A stretch of 64,000 nucleotides of DNA, from contig NZ_JAHBYG010000001.1 of NCBI RefSeq assembly GCF_019636075.1, forward strand, positions 124,001 to 188,000. Direction: 5' to 3'. The notes below the pieces were generated by a model. It had not been told where the DNA came from. It saw nothing but the letters and a program-made list of their open reading frames with translations, and made no database searches. The first letter of the stretch is position 1; each line of letters starts with the position of its first letter. Below are positions 8,664-16,624 of the stretch, one piece after another. Made by a program: the position numbers and the translations under genes. Source of the DNA: Ferrovibrio sp. Its GTDB lineage: Bacteria > Pseudomonadota > Alphaproteobacteria > Ferrovibrionales > Ferrovibrionaceae.

Positions 8664-9352
8664 GCCTTCTGCACTTCCGGGCTTTGCAGCAGATCCTTGG
8701 CATCGCCTTCCATCACGATGCGGCCTTCTTCCAGCACATAGGCGCGGCTGGCCAGATTCATCGCCATGCTGACATTCTGCTCCACCAGCAGCACCGAAAG
8801 TCCATCGGCATTGATGCGGCGGATGGCGTCGAACATGTCCATCACGATGGAGGGCGCCAGGCCCAGCGACGGCTCGTCCAGCAATAGCAGCTTGGGCTGC
8901 GCCATCAGCGCGCGGCCGATCGCCACCATCTGTTGCTGGCCGCCGGACAGCGAGCCGGCCGGCATGTTCAGCTTTTCGCGCACGGGCGGAAACAGCGTGC
9001 AAACCTGCTCCAGCGTGCGGGCGCGATGGCTGCGCGGACCGGGCAGGAAACTGCCAAGCTCCAGATTCTCCATCACCGTCATGCTGGTGAACAGCCGGCG
9101 GCTTTCCGGCACGATGGCGATGCCGGCCTGGCAGAAAAGATGCGACGCCAGGCGGGTGATATCCTGTCCGCCCAATCGAATGCTGCCGCTGGTGGCGCGG
9201 TTCAGGCCGGCCAGGGCATTGATCAAGGTGGTTTTACCGGCGCCATTGGGGCCGACAACGCAGACCAGCTCGCCGCCGGCCACGTTGATATTCACATCCC
9301 ACAAGGCAGGCGCGGCGCCATAGCCCACCCGCAGATCGCGCACCTCAAGCAT
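8645..9352 (-). CDS. livF: branched-chain amino acid-type ABC transporter ATP-binding protein LivF
   Basis: A 235-aa ABC ATPase. Walker A is GPNGAGKTT, the signature is LSGGQQQM, and Walker B runs LLLLDEPSLGLAP with the LivF-specific continuation. The LivF subfamily typically serves HAAT importers for branched-chain amino acids, amides or aromatic acids. It is the last gene of the minus-strand operon that also encodes LivH, a LivM-LivG fusion, a binding protein, a fumarylacetoacetate hydrolase family enzyme and an extradiol dioxygenase, so the substrate may be aromatic. It overlaps the upstream gene by 8 bp. Confidence 0.94.
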   Translation of the reverse strand: MLEVRDLRVGYGAAPALWDVNINVAGGELVCVVGPNGAGKTTLINALAGLNRATSGSIRLGGQDITRLASHLFCQAGIAIVPESRRLFTSMTVMENLELGSFLPGPRSHRARTLEQVCTLFPPVREKLNMPAGSLSGGQQQMVAIGRALMAQPKLLLLDEPSLGLAPSIVMDMFDAIRRINADGLSVLLVEQNVSMAMNLASRAYVLEEGRIVMEGDAKDLLQSPEVQKAYLGLD

Positions 9353-11078
9353 GGGCTTTCCCCAGATAAGCGGTTTTCACTTCCGGCGCGCTCATCACTT
9401 CGGCCGGCAGGCCTTCGGCGATCAGCACGCCGTGATTGAGCACCACGATACGGTCGGTCAGCGCCATCACCGCGCGCATCACATGCTCCACGAAAATGAT
9501 GGTGGTGCCTTGTGCGCGGATGCGGCGCACCATGTCGATGGCGCCGTTGATTTCGGAGGGCGTGAGGCCGGACAGCACTTCGTCCAGCATCAGCAGTTTG
9601 GGCCGTGCGGCCAGCGCGCGGGCGAGTTCCAGGAATTTGCGCTGATGCAGATTCAGGTCGTCGGGCAGGGCATCCTTGCGGTCGCCCAGGCCGGCGAAAT
9701 CGGCGAATTCGTGCGCCTCATGCATGGCGGCTTCGCGCGATAGGGCGGCCGCGCCGAACATGCCGGCCATGGCGATGTTTTCCAGCACGGTCTTGTTCAC
9801 GAAGGGGCGTGGAATTTGATAGGTGCGGGCGATGCCGGCCTGGGCGAAGAAATGCGCTTCCTGGCCGGAAAGCTCGCGGCCCATGAATTCGATGCTGCCG
9901 CCATCGTTGCGATAATGGCCGCTCACCACATTGATGAAGGTGGATTTGCCCGAGCCGTTAGGGCCGATCAGGCCGAGGATTTCGCCCTCGCGCACTTCCA
10001 GCGTCACGTCGTTGAGCGCCTTCAGGCCCTTGAAGGATTTCGACAGGCCGCGCACGCGCAGGATCGGTGCGCCGATCTTGGCGGCCTTTTCCGGCGCGGG
10101 GGCGGCATGCGGCACAACATGCTCGGTCGCGGGCTTCCGCTTCATACGCTTCAGCAGCGAAAACAGGCCCAGGATGCCGTTGGGCATGAACAGGATCACC
10201 ACCACCAGGATGCCGCCGAAAATCGCGCGGCCCAGCACGGCGCCATCGCCGGAGGTGAAGAAATACAGCAGGCAGGTGATCGCCACGGCGCCAACGGCGG
10301 GGCCGAACCAATGCCGGCTGCCGCCCAGGATGCTCATCAGCACCACGCTCAGCGGCACGGTGATGGAAAACACTTCCGACACCGTGATGTAGGAGACGAA
10401 CACCGAATGCACGCCGCCGGCCAGGCCGGCCAGGGCGCAGGAAACGGCGAGTGCGTAGAGCTTGAAGCGATAGGTGGGCACGCCCATCACCTCGGCCACG
10501 TCTTCATCGTCATGGATGGCGAACAGGCCGGCGCCGAAGCGCGAGACGTAGATCATGTAGGCCACCAGCAGCGAGATCACCGCCAGGATCAAGCCCATCA
10601 TGTAGATCGAGGAAGCCTGGTTGGGGCCCAGTTTGGGGATGTCCACGCCCATCATGTAGATGCCGGGGCCGCCATCGATGCGGGTGTTGAGGATGATGGT
10701 GGCGATCACGAAGGTGATGGCCAGGGTAAGCAGCGCAAACAATTCGCCGCGCACGCTGGCCACGCGAAACACCACGGCGCCCAAGGCAAGGCCCAGCGCC
10801 ACCGCTACCAGCGCGGCAACCGGCAGGCTGGCCAGAAAAGGCCAGCCCAATGTGCCGGCCATATAGGCCGCGCCATAGATGCCGGCGCCGAAGAAAGCGC
10901 CATGGCCGAAGGAGAAATAGCCGGTGTAGCCCGAGAGGATGTTCCACGACACCGCAAGGATGATCCAGTGGAATAGCAGATAGAGGAAGGATTCATAGAA
11001 GGCCGGCAGCCCGATCCAGGGCAAAACGGCCAAAGCGATGCCGCCGGCGACAATGGCCGTGAGAATACGACGGTCCAT
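9345..11078 (-). CDS. fused ABC permease-ATPase (LivM-LivG)
   Basis: A 577-aa fusion. Residues 1 to about 305 form a LivM-type membrane domain with the GYTGYFSFGHGAFFGAGIY motif. A short charged, Ala/Pro-rich linker follows. The remainder is a LivG ATPase with Walker A GPNGSGKST and the LivG-specific HVMRAVMALTDRIVVLNHG near the C-terminus. LivM and LivG are usually separate genes, though such fusions are known in proteobacteria. With LivH and LivF it completes the transporter. The LivG signature region reads LNLHQRKFLELARAL, so the usual LSxGQ is degenerate, as in many LivG proteins. Confidence 0.93.
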   Translation of the reverse strand: MDRRILTAIVAGGIALAVLPWIGLPAFYESFLYLLFHWIILAVSWNILSGYTGYFSFGHGAFFGAGIYGAAYMAGTLGWPFLASLPVAALVAVALGLALGAVVFRVASVRGELFALLTLAITFVIATIILNTRIDGGPGIYMMGVDIPKLGPNQASSIYMMGLILAVISLLVAYMIYVSRFGAGLFAIHDDEDVAEVMGVPTYRFKLYALAVSCALAGLAGGVHSVFVSYITVSEVFSITVPLSVVLMSILGGSRHWFGPAVGAVAITCLLYFFTSGDGAVLGRAIFGGILVVVILFMPNGILGLFSLLKRMKRKPATEHVVPHAAPAPEKAAKIGAPILRVRGLSKSFKGLKALNDVTLEVREGEILGLIGPNGSGKSTFINVVSGHYRNDGGSIEFMGRELSGQEAHFFAQAGIARTYQIPRPFVNKTVLENIAMAGMFGAAALSREAAMHEAHEFADFAGLGDRKDALPDDLNLHQRKFLELARALAARPKLLMLDEVLSGLTPSEINGAIDMVRRIRAQGTTIIFVEHVMRAVMALTDRIVVLNHGVLIAEGLPAEVMSAPEVKTAYLGKAHA

Positions 11079-11082
11079 GATT

Positions 11083-11940
11083 TCAGGCCCTCCCGGGGCG
11101 GAACAGCAACATCATGATGAGCAGCGAGAAGGACACGATGGGTGCCCAGCTCGGCGCAAACAGCACCATGGCAATGGCCTCGCTCACGCCGATGATGATG
11201 CCGGCCACCAGCGGGCCGAGTGCGCTGCCCAGGCCGCCGAGCATCACGGCGGCAAACACCACCCCAACCCAGGAGAAAATCTGCGTGGGCGTGAGGGTGA
11301 AGATGACGGCGAAGCAGATGCCGGCCACGGCGGCCAGTGCCACGCAGAGGCCGGACAGCAGCAGCGACAGGCCGCGCTCGTTGATGCCGAAGGCGGCCGC
11401 GATCGGCGCATCCTCGGCCATGGCGCGCATCGCCTTGCCCAGATCGGTGAAACGCATGGCGGCCCAGATGGCAAAGGCCAATCCCACGGCCAGCAGCAGC
11501 GTGAACAATTCGGGGATCGGCACGAAAATGCCGCCGACGGAGAATTTCAATTCGTTGTAATGGGTCTGCATCTTGCGGAAATCGGCAGTCCAGATCCACT
11601 GGATCAGGCTTTCGATCATCACCGTGAGGCCGAAGGTGACCAGCAGGGAATTGAATGGGGTGATGCGAAAGCGCGCCAGCGCCCATTGTTGCACCACGCC
11701 GATGCCGAAGAAGATCGGCGGCAGGATCAGCAGCGCAAGCAGCGGATCCATGCCCCAATACTGGGTCATCTGATAGCAGAGATAGCCGGACAGGAAGACA
11801 TAGCCGAAATGCGCCAGATTGATCTGCCGCAGCAGGCCCCAGGAAAGCCCCAAGCCTAAACCGATCAGCCCATACATGCCGCCGAGGAAAATGCCCGACA
11901 GAATCGACTGGGCAAGAAGGTTCAGGCTTGGGAGCGTCAT
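11083..11940 (-). CDS. livH: branched-chain amino acid-type ABC transporter permease LivH
   Basis: A 285-aa hydrophobic permease with about eight membrane segments. It begins with SGIFLGGMYGLIGLGLGLSWG and continues INLAHFGYVFLSGYL, the typical LivH opening. AMRAMAEDAPIAAAFGIN is the cytoplasmic loop that couples to the ATPase. It lies 4 bp upstream of the LivM-LivG fusion gene and 21 bp downstream of the binding-protein gene. Confidence 0.94.
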   Translation of the reverse strand: MTLPSLNLLAQSILSGIFLGGMYGLIGLGLGLSWGLLRQINLAHFGYVFLSGYLCYQMTQYWGMDPLLALLILPPIFFGIGVVQQWALARFRITPFNSLLVTFGLTVMIESLIQWIWTADFRKMQTHYNELKFSVGGIFVPIPELFTLLLAVGLAFAIWAAMRFTDLGKAMRAMAEDAPIAAAFGINERGLSLLLSGLCVALAAVAGICFAVIFTLTPTQIFSWVGVVFAAVMLGGLGSALGPLVAGIIIGVSEAIAMVLFAPSWAPIVSFSLLIMMLLFRPGRA

Positions 11941-11961
11941 CGTACCTACTCGCGTTTCAAC

Positions 11962-13167
11962 TTAACGGGTTTTGATGGTAGCGCCCGGGGCGGCCCATTC
12001 CTTCGGCCACACGGTCACCCAGTTCTTGTCCTGAACCTGCTTCACGCGCATCAGGTCGTCGCCGTAATTGTTGCCGCGATCGAAGCGCAGCTTGCCCTGG
12101 ATGGTGTCGACCTGGTTGGCCTTCAGCCAGTCGGCCATCTTGCGGTCGTCCAGGCTGTTGGTCGCGCGCACGGCGGCTTCCAGAATCTGCCAGGCCGAGA
12201 AAGAGGCGGCGGCCTGGGTTTCCACGGCGGTGTAGGGCAGACCGGCTGCCTTGGCGCGCTCGTTGAAGGTCTTCACGAACTTGGCCGCCACCGGATTGTC
12301 GGTGAAGGGCTTATGTTCTTCGAAGATGGTGAGCGCCATTGCACCCTGGCTTTCAGGAGAATTGGCCATCGGGCCGGGCGCGGGATAGAGATGGATGTTG
12401 AGCGGCGGCACATAGTCGATCTTCTTCATCGCCTCGAGCAGCATGTTGCCCTCCAGGCCGATATCGCCCACCCAGACCAGATCCGGCTTGGCATCCTTCA
12501 CGCGCGCGGCGATCGGGCCGAAATCGCGGTTGCCGAATTCCCATTCCAGGAACAGCACTTCCTGCAGGCCGCGTTTCTTGGCCACTTCGCGCGCACCCAC
12601 CGAGAGGAAATGCACGGAGGGGAATTTGCTGGTCACGATGGCGATGGTCTTGGGCGGCTTGGGCAACTGCGCCAGGCCCTCGAACACCGTTACCGGCACG
12701 GTATCTTCCGGCTTGGGGCCGACCGACCAGCCGGGGAAATGCATGTCGTATTTCGCCAGGGCGGGAATGCCCATGGTGTGCGAAATGATCATCTTGTTGT
12801 AGCGCTGGGCCACGCCGATGGAGGAGAGGATCGCGCCGGTAGCGTAGGGGCCCATCAGCAGGTCCACCTTGTCGGAGGTGACCAGCTGTTCATACAGCGT
12901 GCGGGCCACTTCCGGCTTGGACTGGTCGTCCTTGACGATCCATTCCACCTTGCGGCCGAGCAGGCCGCCGCGGCTGTTGAGGTCTTCGATATAGATTTCG
13001 CCGGTCAGCTTATGCACCAGCGCGGTGGCCGAGAGCGGGCCGGTCAGGGCCAGCGTGCCGCCGATGCGGATCGGGCCGGAGCCCTGGGCCACGGCCTGCG
13101 CCGAGAACAACCCGGCGCAGCCCAGTGCTACCGCCGCTGCGGCGGCGAGGCGTTTGATATTCAGCAT
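11962..13167 (-). CDS. ABC transporter substrate-binding protein, Leu/Ile/Val-binding (LivJ/K) type
   Basis: A 401-aa periplasmic binding protein with a signal peptide ending AQAVAQ. The mature start, GPIRIGGTLALTGPLSA, is classic for peripla_BP_6 proteins. LYEQLVTSDKVDLLMGPYATGA is the conserved ligand-domain segment. An AGGAGG-type ribosome-binding site precedes the ATG. It sits between the catabolic genes and the permeases, and it decides what the transporter recognises. Context suggests an aromatic or ring-cleavage-related acid rather than branched-chain amino acids, but that is inference. Confidence 0.92.
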   Translation of the reverse strand: MLNIKRLAAAAAVALGCAGLFSAQAVAQGSGPIRIGGTLALTGPLSATALVHKLTGEIYIEDLNSRGGLLGRKVEWIVKDDQSKPEVARTLYEQLVTSDKVDLLMGPYATGAILSSIGVAQRYNKMIISHTMGIPALAKYDMHFPGWSVGPKPEDTVPVTVFEGLAQLPKPPKTIAIVTSKFPSVHFLSVGAREVAKKRGLQEVLFLEWEFGNRDFGPIAARVKDAKPDLVWVGDIGLEGNMLLEAMKKIDYVPPLNIHLYPAPGPMANSPESQGAMALTIFEEHKPFTDNPVAAKFVKTFNERAKAAGLPYTAVETQAAASFSAWQILEAAVRATNSLDDRKMADWLKANQVDTIQGKLRFDRGNNYGDDLMRVKQVQDKNWVTVWPKEWAAPGATIKTR

Positions 13168-13218
13168 CGTTTCCTCCTTGATGTTTTTGTTTTTGCCGAT
13201 TTTATCGCGGGTAAGCGA

Positions 13219-14070
13219 TTATTCGTTGCGGATGCCGTTGCGCAGCACGCCGATCTTGTCCACTTCCACTTCGATGATGTCGCCCTGCTTCATGAAAACC
13301 TTCGGGTTGCGGGCAAAGCCAACGCCGGCAGGCGTGCCGGAGATGATCACATCGCCCGGCTGCAAGGCGAAAATCTCCGAGCAGGTATTCACCAGCGTGA
13401 CAACGTCGAAGATCATGTCCTTGGTATTGGCATCCTGCATCACCTTGCCGTTCAGGCGTGCCTGGATGCGCAGGCCGGTGGCGCCCGGCGGCAATTCGTC
13501 GGCGGTCACCAATTCGGGGCCGAAGCTGGCGCTGGCATCGAAATTCTTGCCGATCATCCATTGATGCGACTTGAACTGGTAGTCGCGGATCGAGCCGTCG
13601 TTGAACAGCGAATAGCCGGCCACGTAATCCAGCGCCTTATCCTTCGGGATATGGCGACCGGTCTTGCCGATGATCACGGCCAGTTCGGCTTCGTAATCGA
13701 ATTCATCCGACACTTTCGGCTTCACCAGCGGCTCGTCATGCGCCACCCAGGAAGATGGAAAGCGGTGGAACAGCACCGGGTATTTCGGCGCGTCGTAGGG
13801 GCTCTCGGCTGCGTGGTCGACATAATTCAGGCCGACTGCGATGGCCTTGGAGGGGTTGAGCACCGGGGCCAGCAGCTTGGCCTTGGCAAAAGGCAGCGTC
13901 ACCGCGGCCTTGGCGGCGGCCTCGCGGGCCTTGGCCATGCCGGCATCGCCCTGTTTCAGCAGCGCATCCACACTGTCCGGCAGGCCGGCGGCGGTGAGGT
14001 TGACCAGCGTATCGCCATTGCGTGCACCCAATTGGGTTTTGCCGGCATCGATGAAATTGACGAGTCGCAT
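13219..14070 (-). CDS. fumarylacetoacetate hydrolase family protein
   Basis: A 283-aa member of the FAH superfamily. Its enzymes hydrolyse or decarboxylate acylpyruvates and 2-oxo-hepta-3-ene-dioate-type products using a divalent metal. The metal site is visible as DYEAELAVIIGK (E..E), and the conserved GVGFARNP and SPYDAPKYPVLFHRFPSS segments are present. ATG at 14070 is chosen because GGAAAG lies before it and the family N-terminus (MRLVNFIDAG) begins there. Directly upstream is an extradiol dioxygenase gene. The pair would process a meta-cleavage product. Confidence 0.92.
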   Translation of the reverse strand: MRLVNFIDAGKTQLGARNGDTLVNLTAAGLPDSVDALLKQGDAGMAKAREAAAKAAVTLPFAKAKLLAPVLNPSKAIAVGLNYVDHAAESPYDAPKYPVLFHRFPSSWVAHDEPLVKPKVSDEFDYEAELAVIIGKTGRHIPKDKALDYVAGYSLFNDGSIRDYQFKSHQWMIGKNFDASASFGPELVTADELPPGATGLRIQARLNGKVMQDANTKDMIFDVVTLVNTCSEIFALQPGDVIISGTPAGVGFARNPKVFMKQGDIIEVEVDKIGVLRNGIRNE

Positions 14071-14126
14071 ACTTGCTTTCCTGACTGTGTGGTGAATGTG
14101 ACCGGGGTTGCGAAAAACCGGCTTCG

Positions 14127-15080
14127 TTATGAAGCGTGCTTTTCGTGATTGATGATGAAATCCGGCGGCGGCGTGGGGCCCCAGAGCGACAGGGCATCTT
14201 CCGGCGGATAATCCAGCGCCGGCCATTCGGTTTCGGCGCCGATGAAGTCGATATCGTAGGAATATTCGGTGAAGCTGCCCCAGGGGTCGCGGATGTAGCA
14301 GAAGTAGTTCGAGCCCACGACATGGCGGCCGACGCCCCAGCCCACATCATAGCCGGCTGCCTTCATCTGTTCGGCACCCAGGCCGATCTCGTCGATGCCG
14401 CGCACCACCCAGCTGGTATGGTGCAGGCCGCGGCTATCGGCCTTGGCGAAAGCCAGCAGGTGATGGTCGCTGGAATGCGGGCCGTGCATGAAGGCGATCA
14501 CTTCGCCGGAATGGTCCGACAGCCTGAGGCCCAGAGCATCCTGGTAGAATTTCATCGAGCGCGGCACGTCGGTGCAGAAGAACAGCGCATGGGTCAAGCG
14601 CACCGGGCGCACCTTGGGCACGGTGCTGTGCTTGGGGCCGATCGGGATGCCGATCGGATTGTCCACGTAGAGCGGCCCATAGGCGGCGCCTTTCTGGTCG
14701 GGCGCGCATTTTTCGGCGACCGCGATCTGCAGCAGGATGCCGTCGGGGTCGCGCAGCCAGAAACCCTGGCTATCCACCAGCGGATGCGGATCGGCGCTGG
14801 GGATGCCGAGTTTGCGCAAGCGATGCTGCAGCGGCTCGTAATCTTCCTGGAATACGCCCAGCGTAAGGTATTCCAGCCGCTTCGGCTGGCCGCTCTGGTA
14901 AACGCTGCCCCAGCGGTGCGGGTGGTCGAATGTGTAGAGGTCGATATGGTTGCCCATATCGCGCACATCCAGGCCGAAAGCGGTGAAGTAATCCCTGGCG
15001 ATGCCAAGATCGGGCACGCTGAATACGAAGCGGTCCAGGGAATGAATTCCGGTCACGCCGGGGCGCTTGGTGTTTTTCAT
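14127..15080 (-). CDS. VOC family extradiol ring-cleavage dioxygenase (catechol 2,3-dioxygenase-like)
   Basis: A 317-aa protein made of two vicinal-oxygen-chelate modules, like type I extradiol dioxygenases. The metal ligands are visible in the second module: His164 (RLTHALFF), His220 or 221 (GLHHTSWVV) and Glu272 (SFTEYSYD). Such enzymes open a catechol ring next to the diol using Fe(II) and O2. The substrate could be a catechol, homoprotocatechuate or similar. GGAGG precedes the ATG at 15080. First gene of the operon running into the FAH enzyme and the Liv-type transporter, divergent from a GntR regulator 100 bp away. Confidence 0.9.
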   Translation of the reverse strand: MKNTKRPGVTGIHSLDRFVFSVPDLGIARDYFTAFGLDVRDMGNHIDLYTFDHPHRWGSVYQSGQPKRLEYLTLGVFQEDYEPLQHRLRKLGIPSADPHPLVDSQGFWLRDPDGILLQIAVAEKCAPDQKGAAYGPLYVDNPIGIPIGPKHSTVPKVRPVRLTHALFFCTDVPRSMKFYQDALGLRLSDHSGEVIAFMHGPHSSDHHLLAFAKADSRGLHHTSWVVRGIDEIGLGAEQMKAAGYDVGWGVGRHVVGSNYFCYIRDPWGSFTEYSYDIDFIGAETEWPALDYPPEDALSLWGPTPPPDFIINHEKHAS

Positions 15081-15180
15081 TGCCGTTTCCTCCAACACGA
15101 TCTTGTCTGATCGGGCTTTTTTGTATATTTTAAGGCTAACACATAGATTTCTGGCCAAGCAATATATTTTTCGGGTGGAA

Positions 15181-15906
15181 ATGGTCGGGATAGTTACCGA
15201 ATTGAAACCGCAAACCGAGTCGATCCCGGGAGGGAATGGCGCGGGCGGCAATGGCGCGACCAAGTCGCATCGCGCCTATCTGCAGATCCGGTCCGATATC
15301 CTGGCCTGCCGGCTATTGCCGGGCACCAAGCTGAATATCGCAGCGCTGGCGGCAGAGCTGGATGTGAGCCTGGGCGCGGTGCGCGAGGCGCTGTCGATGT
15401 TGCAATCGGAATCGCTGGTGCGGTCCGAGCCGCAGCGCGGCTACACGGTCAATCCGGTTTCGCCGAAGGAACTGGACGACATCACCGAAGCGCGTATCGC
15501 GCTGGAAACGCTGTGCCTGCGTATGTCGATCCAGCGCGGTGATTTGAGCTGGGAAACCAATCTGGTGGCGGCATGGCACCGCCTGTCGCGCCTCAGCGAG
15601 ACGGAAGAGGGCAAGAGCCAGCATCTCAGCGAAACCTGGTCGCAGGCCCATGGCGAATATCATGCAAGTCTGGTGGCGGCTTGCGACAATAGCTGGCTGC
15701 AGCGCATGCGTGCGACTTTGTATGAACAGAGCGAGCGCTATCGCCGGCTGTCGTTGCCCCTGGGCACCGAACCCCGCGATGTGCCGGCCGAACACAAGGC
15801 GATTTTCGATGCCGCCATCGCCCGCGATGCCGATCGTGCGGTGGCCGCGTTGGAAGAGCATCTGCGCCGCACCACGATGATCCTCAAGGCTTCGCCGAGC
15901 CTTTAG
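15181..15906 (+). CDS. GntR family transcriptional regulator (FCD type)
   Basis: A 241-aa regulator. A winged helix-turn-helix at residues ~30-90 (LNIAALAAELDVSLGAVREALSMLQSESLV, then the RGYTVNPVS wing) is followed by an all-helical FCD effector domain with conserved Asp, Arg and His residues (ITEARIALE; HGEYHASLVAAC; EHKAIFDAAIARD). It is divergent from the dioxygenase gene, so it probably controls that operon in response to the aromatic substrate or an intermediate. GGTGGA precedes ATG 15181; the frame extends upstream but without family homology. Its 3' end overlaps the convergent racemase gene by 23 bp. Confidence 0.92.
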   Translation: MVGIVTELKPQTESIPGGNGAGGNGATKSHRAYLQIRSDILACRLLPGTKLNIAALAAELDVSLGAVREALSMLQSESLVRSEPQRGYTVNPVSPKELDDITEARIALETLCLRMSIQRGDLSWETNLVAAWHRLSRLSETEEGKSQHLSETWSQAHGEYHASLVAACDNSWLQRMRATLYEQSERYRRLSLPLGTEPRDVPAEHKAIFDAAIARDADRAVAALEEHLRRTTMILKASPSL

Positions 15907-16624
15907 CCAACAGGCCCGCCAGGGCAGGCGACAGGCCATGGGTGGCGGTTGGCTCAAGGGCGATGAGCCCGGCTGCGGCTGTTTGCGCGGCATAGCTGGC
16001 TGCCAGCATGGCTGCGGATAAGCCATCAATCACCGGGATTGCGATCTGCGTGGCCAATCCATTCACCATGCCGGCCATGGCCGCGCCGCCCAGCACGATG
16101 GCCTCGGCGCCATCTTCGATGCCAGCGGCCTTGGCTGCGTGCAGAATGGCCGCCTGCGCTGCCGCTGGGTCGGCCATGATGCCGGCGCCATCGGCGGCCA
16201 ATGCGCGCACGCTGGCAAGCTGACTGCCCAGGCCCAGAGTCTGTACATATTCGCGCAGCATGGCGGGCCAGCGCGCACCGCCGGTGATGATGGAAAAGCG
16301 CCGCTTGCCATGGGCGGCCTGAAAACAGGCGGCTTCGGCCATGCCCACCACCGGGCAATGGGCAATCTCGCGCAAGGCGGCAAGACCGGGGTCGCCGAAA
16401 CAGGCCAGCAGAATCGCATCGCAATCCTTGCCGCTGGCCGCATAGGCATCCAACGCGGCGTGGCCGGCGATTGCATAGCCGGCGCGGCTGGCGATCACTT
16501 CGGCGCCGAACCGCGCCGTGGTTGCCTGCAATTCCATGCCGGGCGGCGCCAGCCGCCAGGCGGCGCTGAGCACGCGCTCGGTCATCGCCGCGTTGGTATT
16601 CGGATTCAGCAGCAGCAGACGCAT
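15884..16624 (-). CDS. Asp/Glu/hydantoin racemase family protein lacking the second catalytic cysteine
   Basis: A 246-aa protein of the Asp/Glu/hydantoin racemase superfamily. The N-terminus LLLLNPNTNAAMTERV is typical of hydantoin and allantoin racemases. The first catalytic cysteine is present (Cys75 in LLACFGDPG). At the second site, where relatives have LGCAGM, this protein reads LGGAAM, with Gly180 encoded by GGC. Two-base racemisation is therefore unlikely; one-base chemistry such as epimer-specific deprotonation, decarboxylation or lyase activity, or loss of function, is possible. Its ATG overlaps the stop of the PuuE-like gene by 1 nt (TGATG), so it is the last gene of that operon. 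Confidence 0.88.
   Translation of the reverse strand: MRLLLLNPNTNAAMTERVLSAAWRLAPPGMELQATTARFGAEVIASRAGYAIAGHAALDAYAASGKDCDAILLACFGDPGLAALREIAHCPVVGMAEAACFQAAHGKRRFSIITGGARWPAMLREYVQTLGLGSQLASVRALAADGAGIMADPAAAQAAILHAAKAAGIEDGAEAIVLGGAAMAGMVNGLATQIAIPVIDGLSAAMLAASYAAQTAAAGLIALEPTATHGLSPALAGLLAKGSAKP

Noticed and set aside
12313..14148. 611-codon plus-strand frame opposite the LivJ/K-type binding protein and FAH genes
   Set aside because: No recognisable domain; explained by codon bias of the two real genes.
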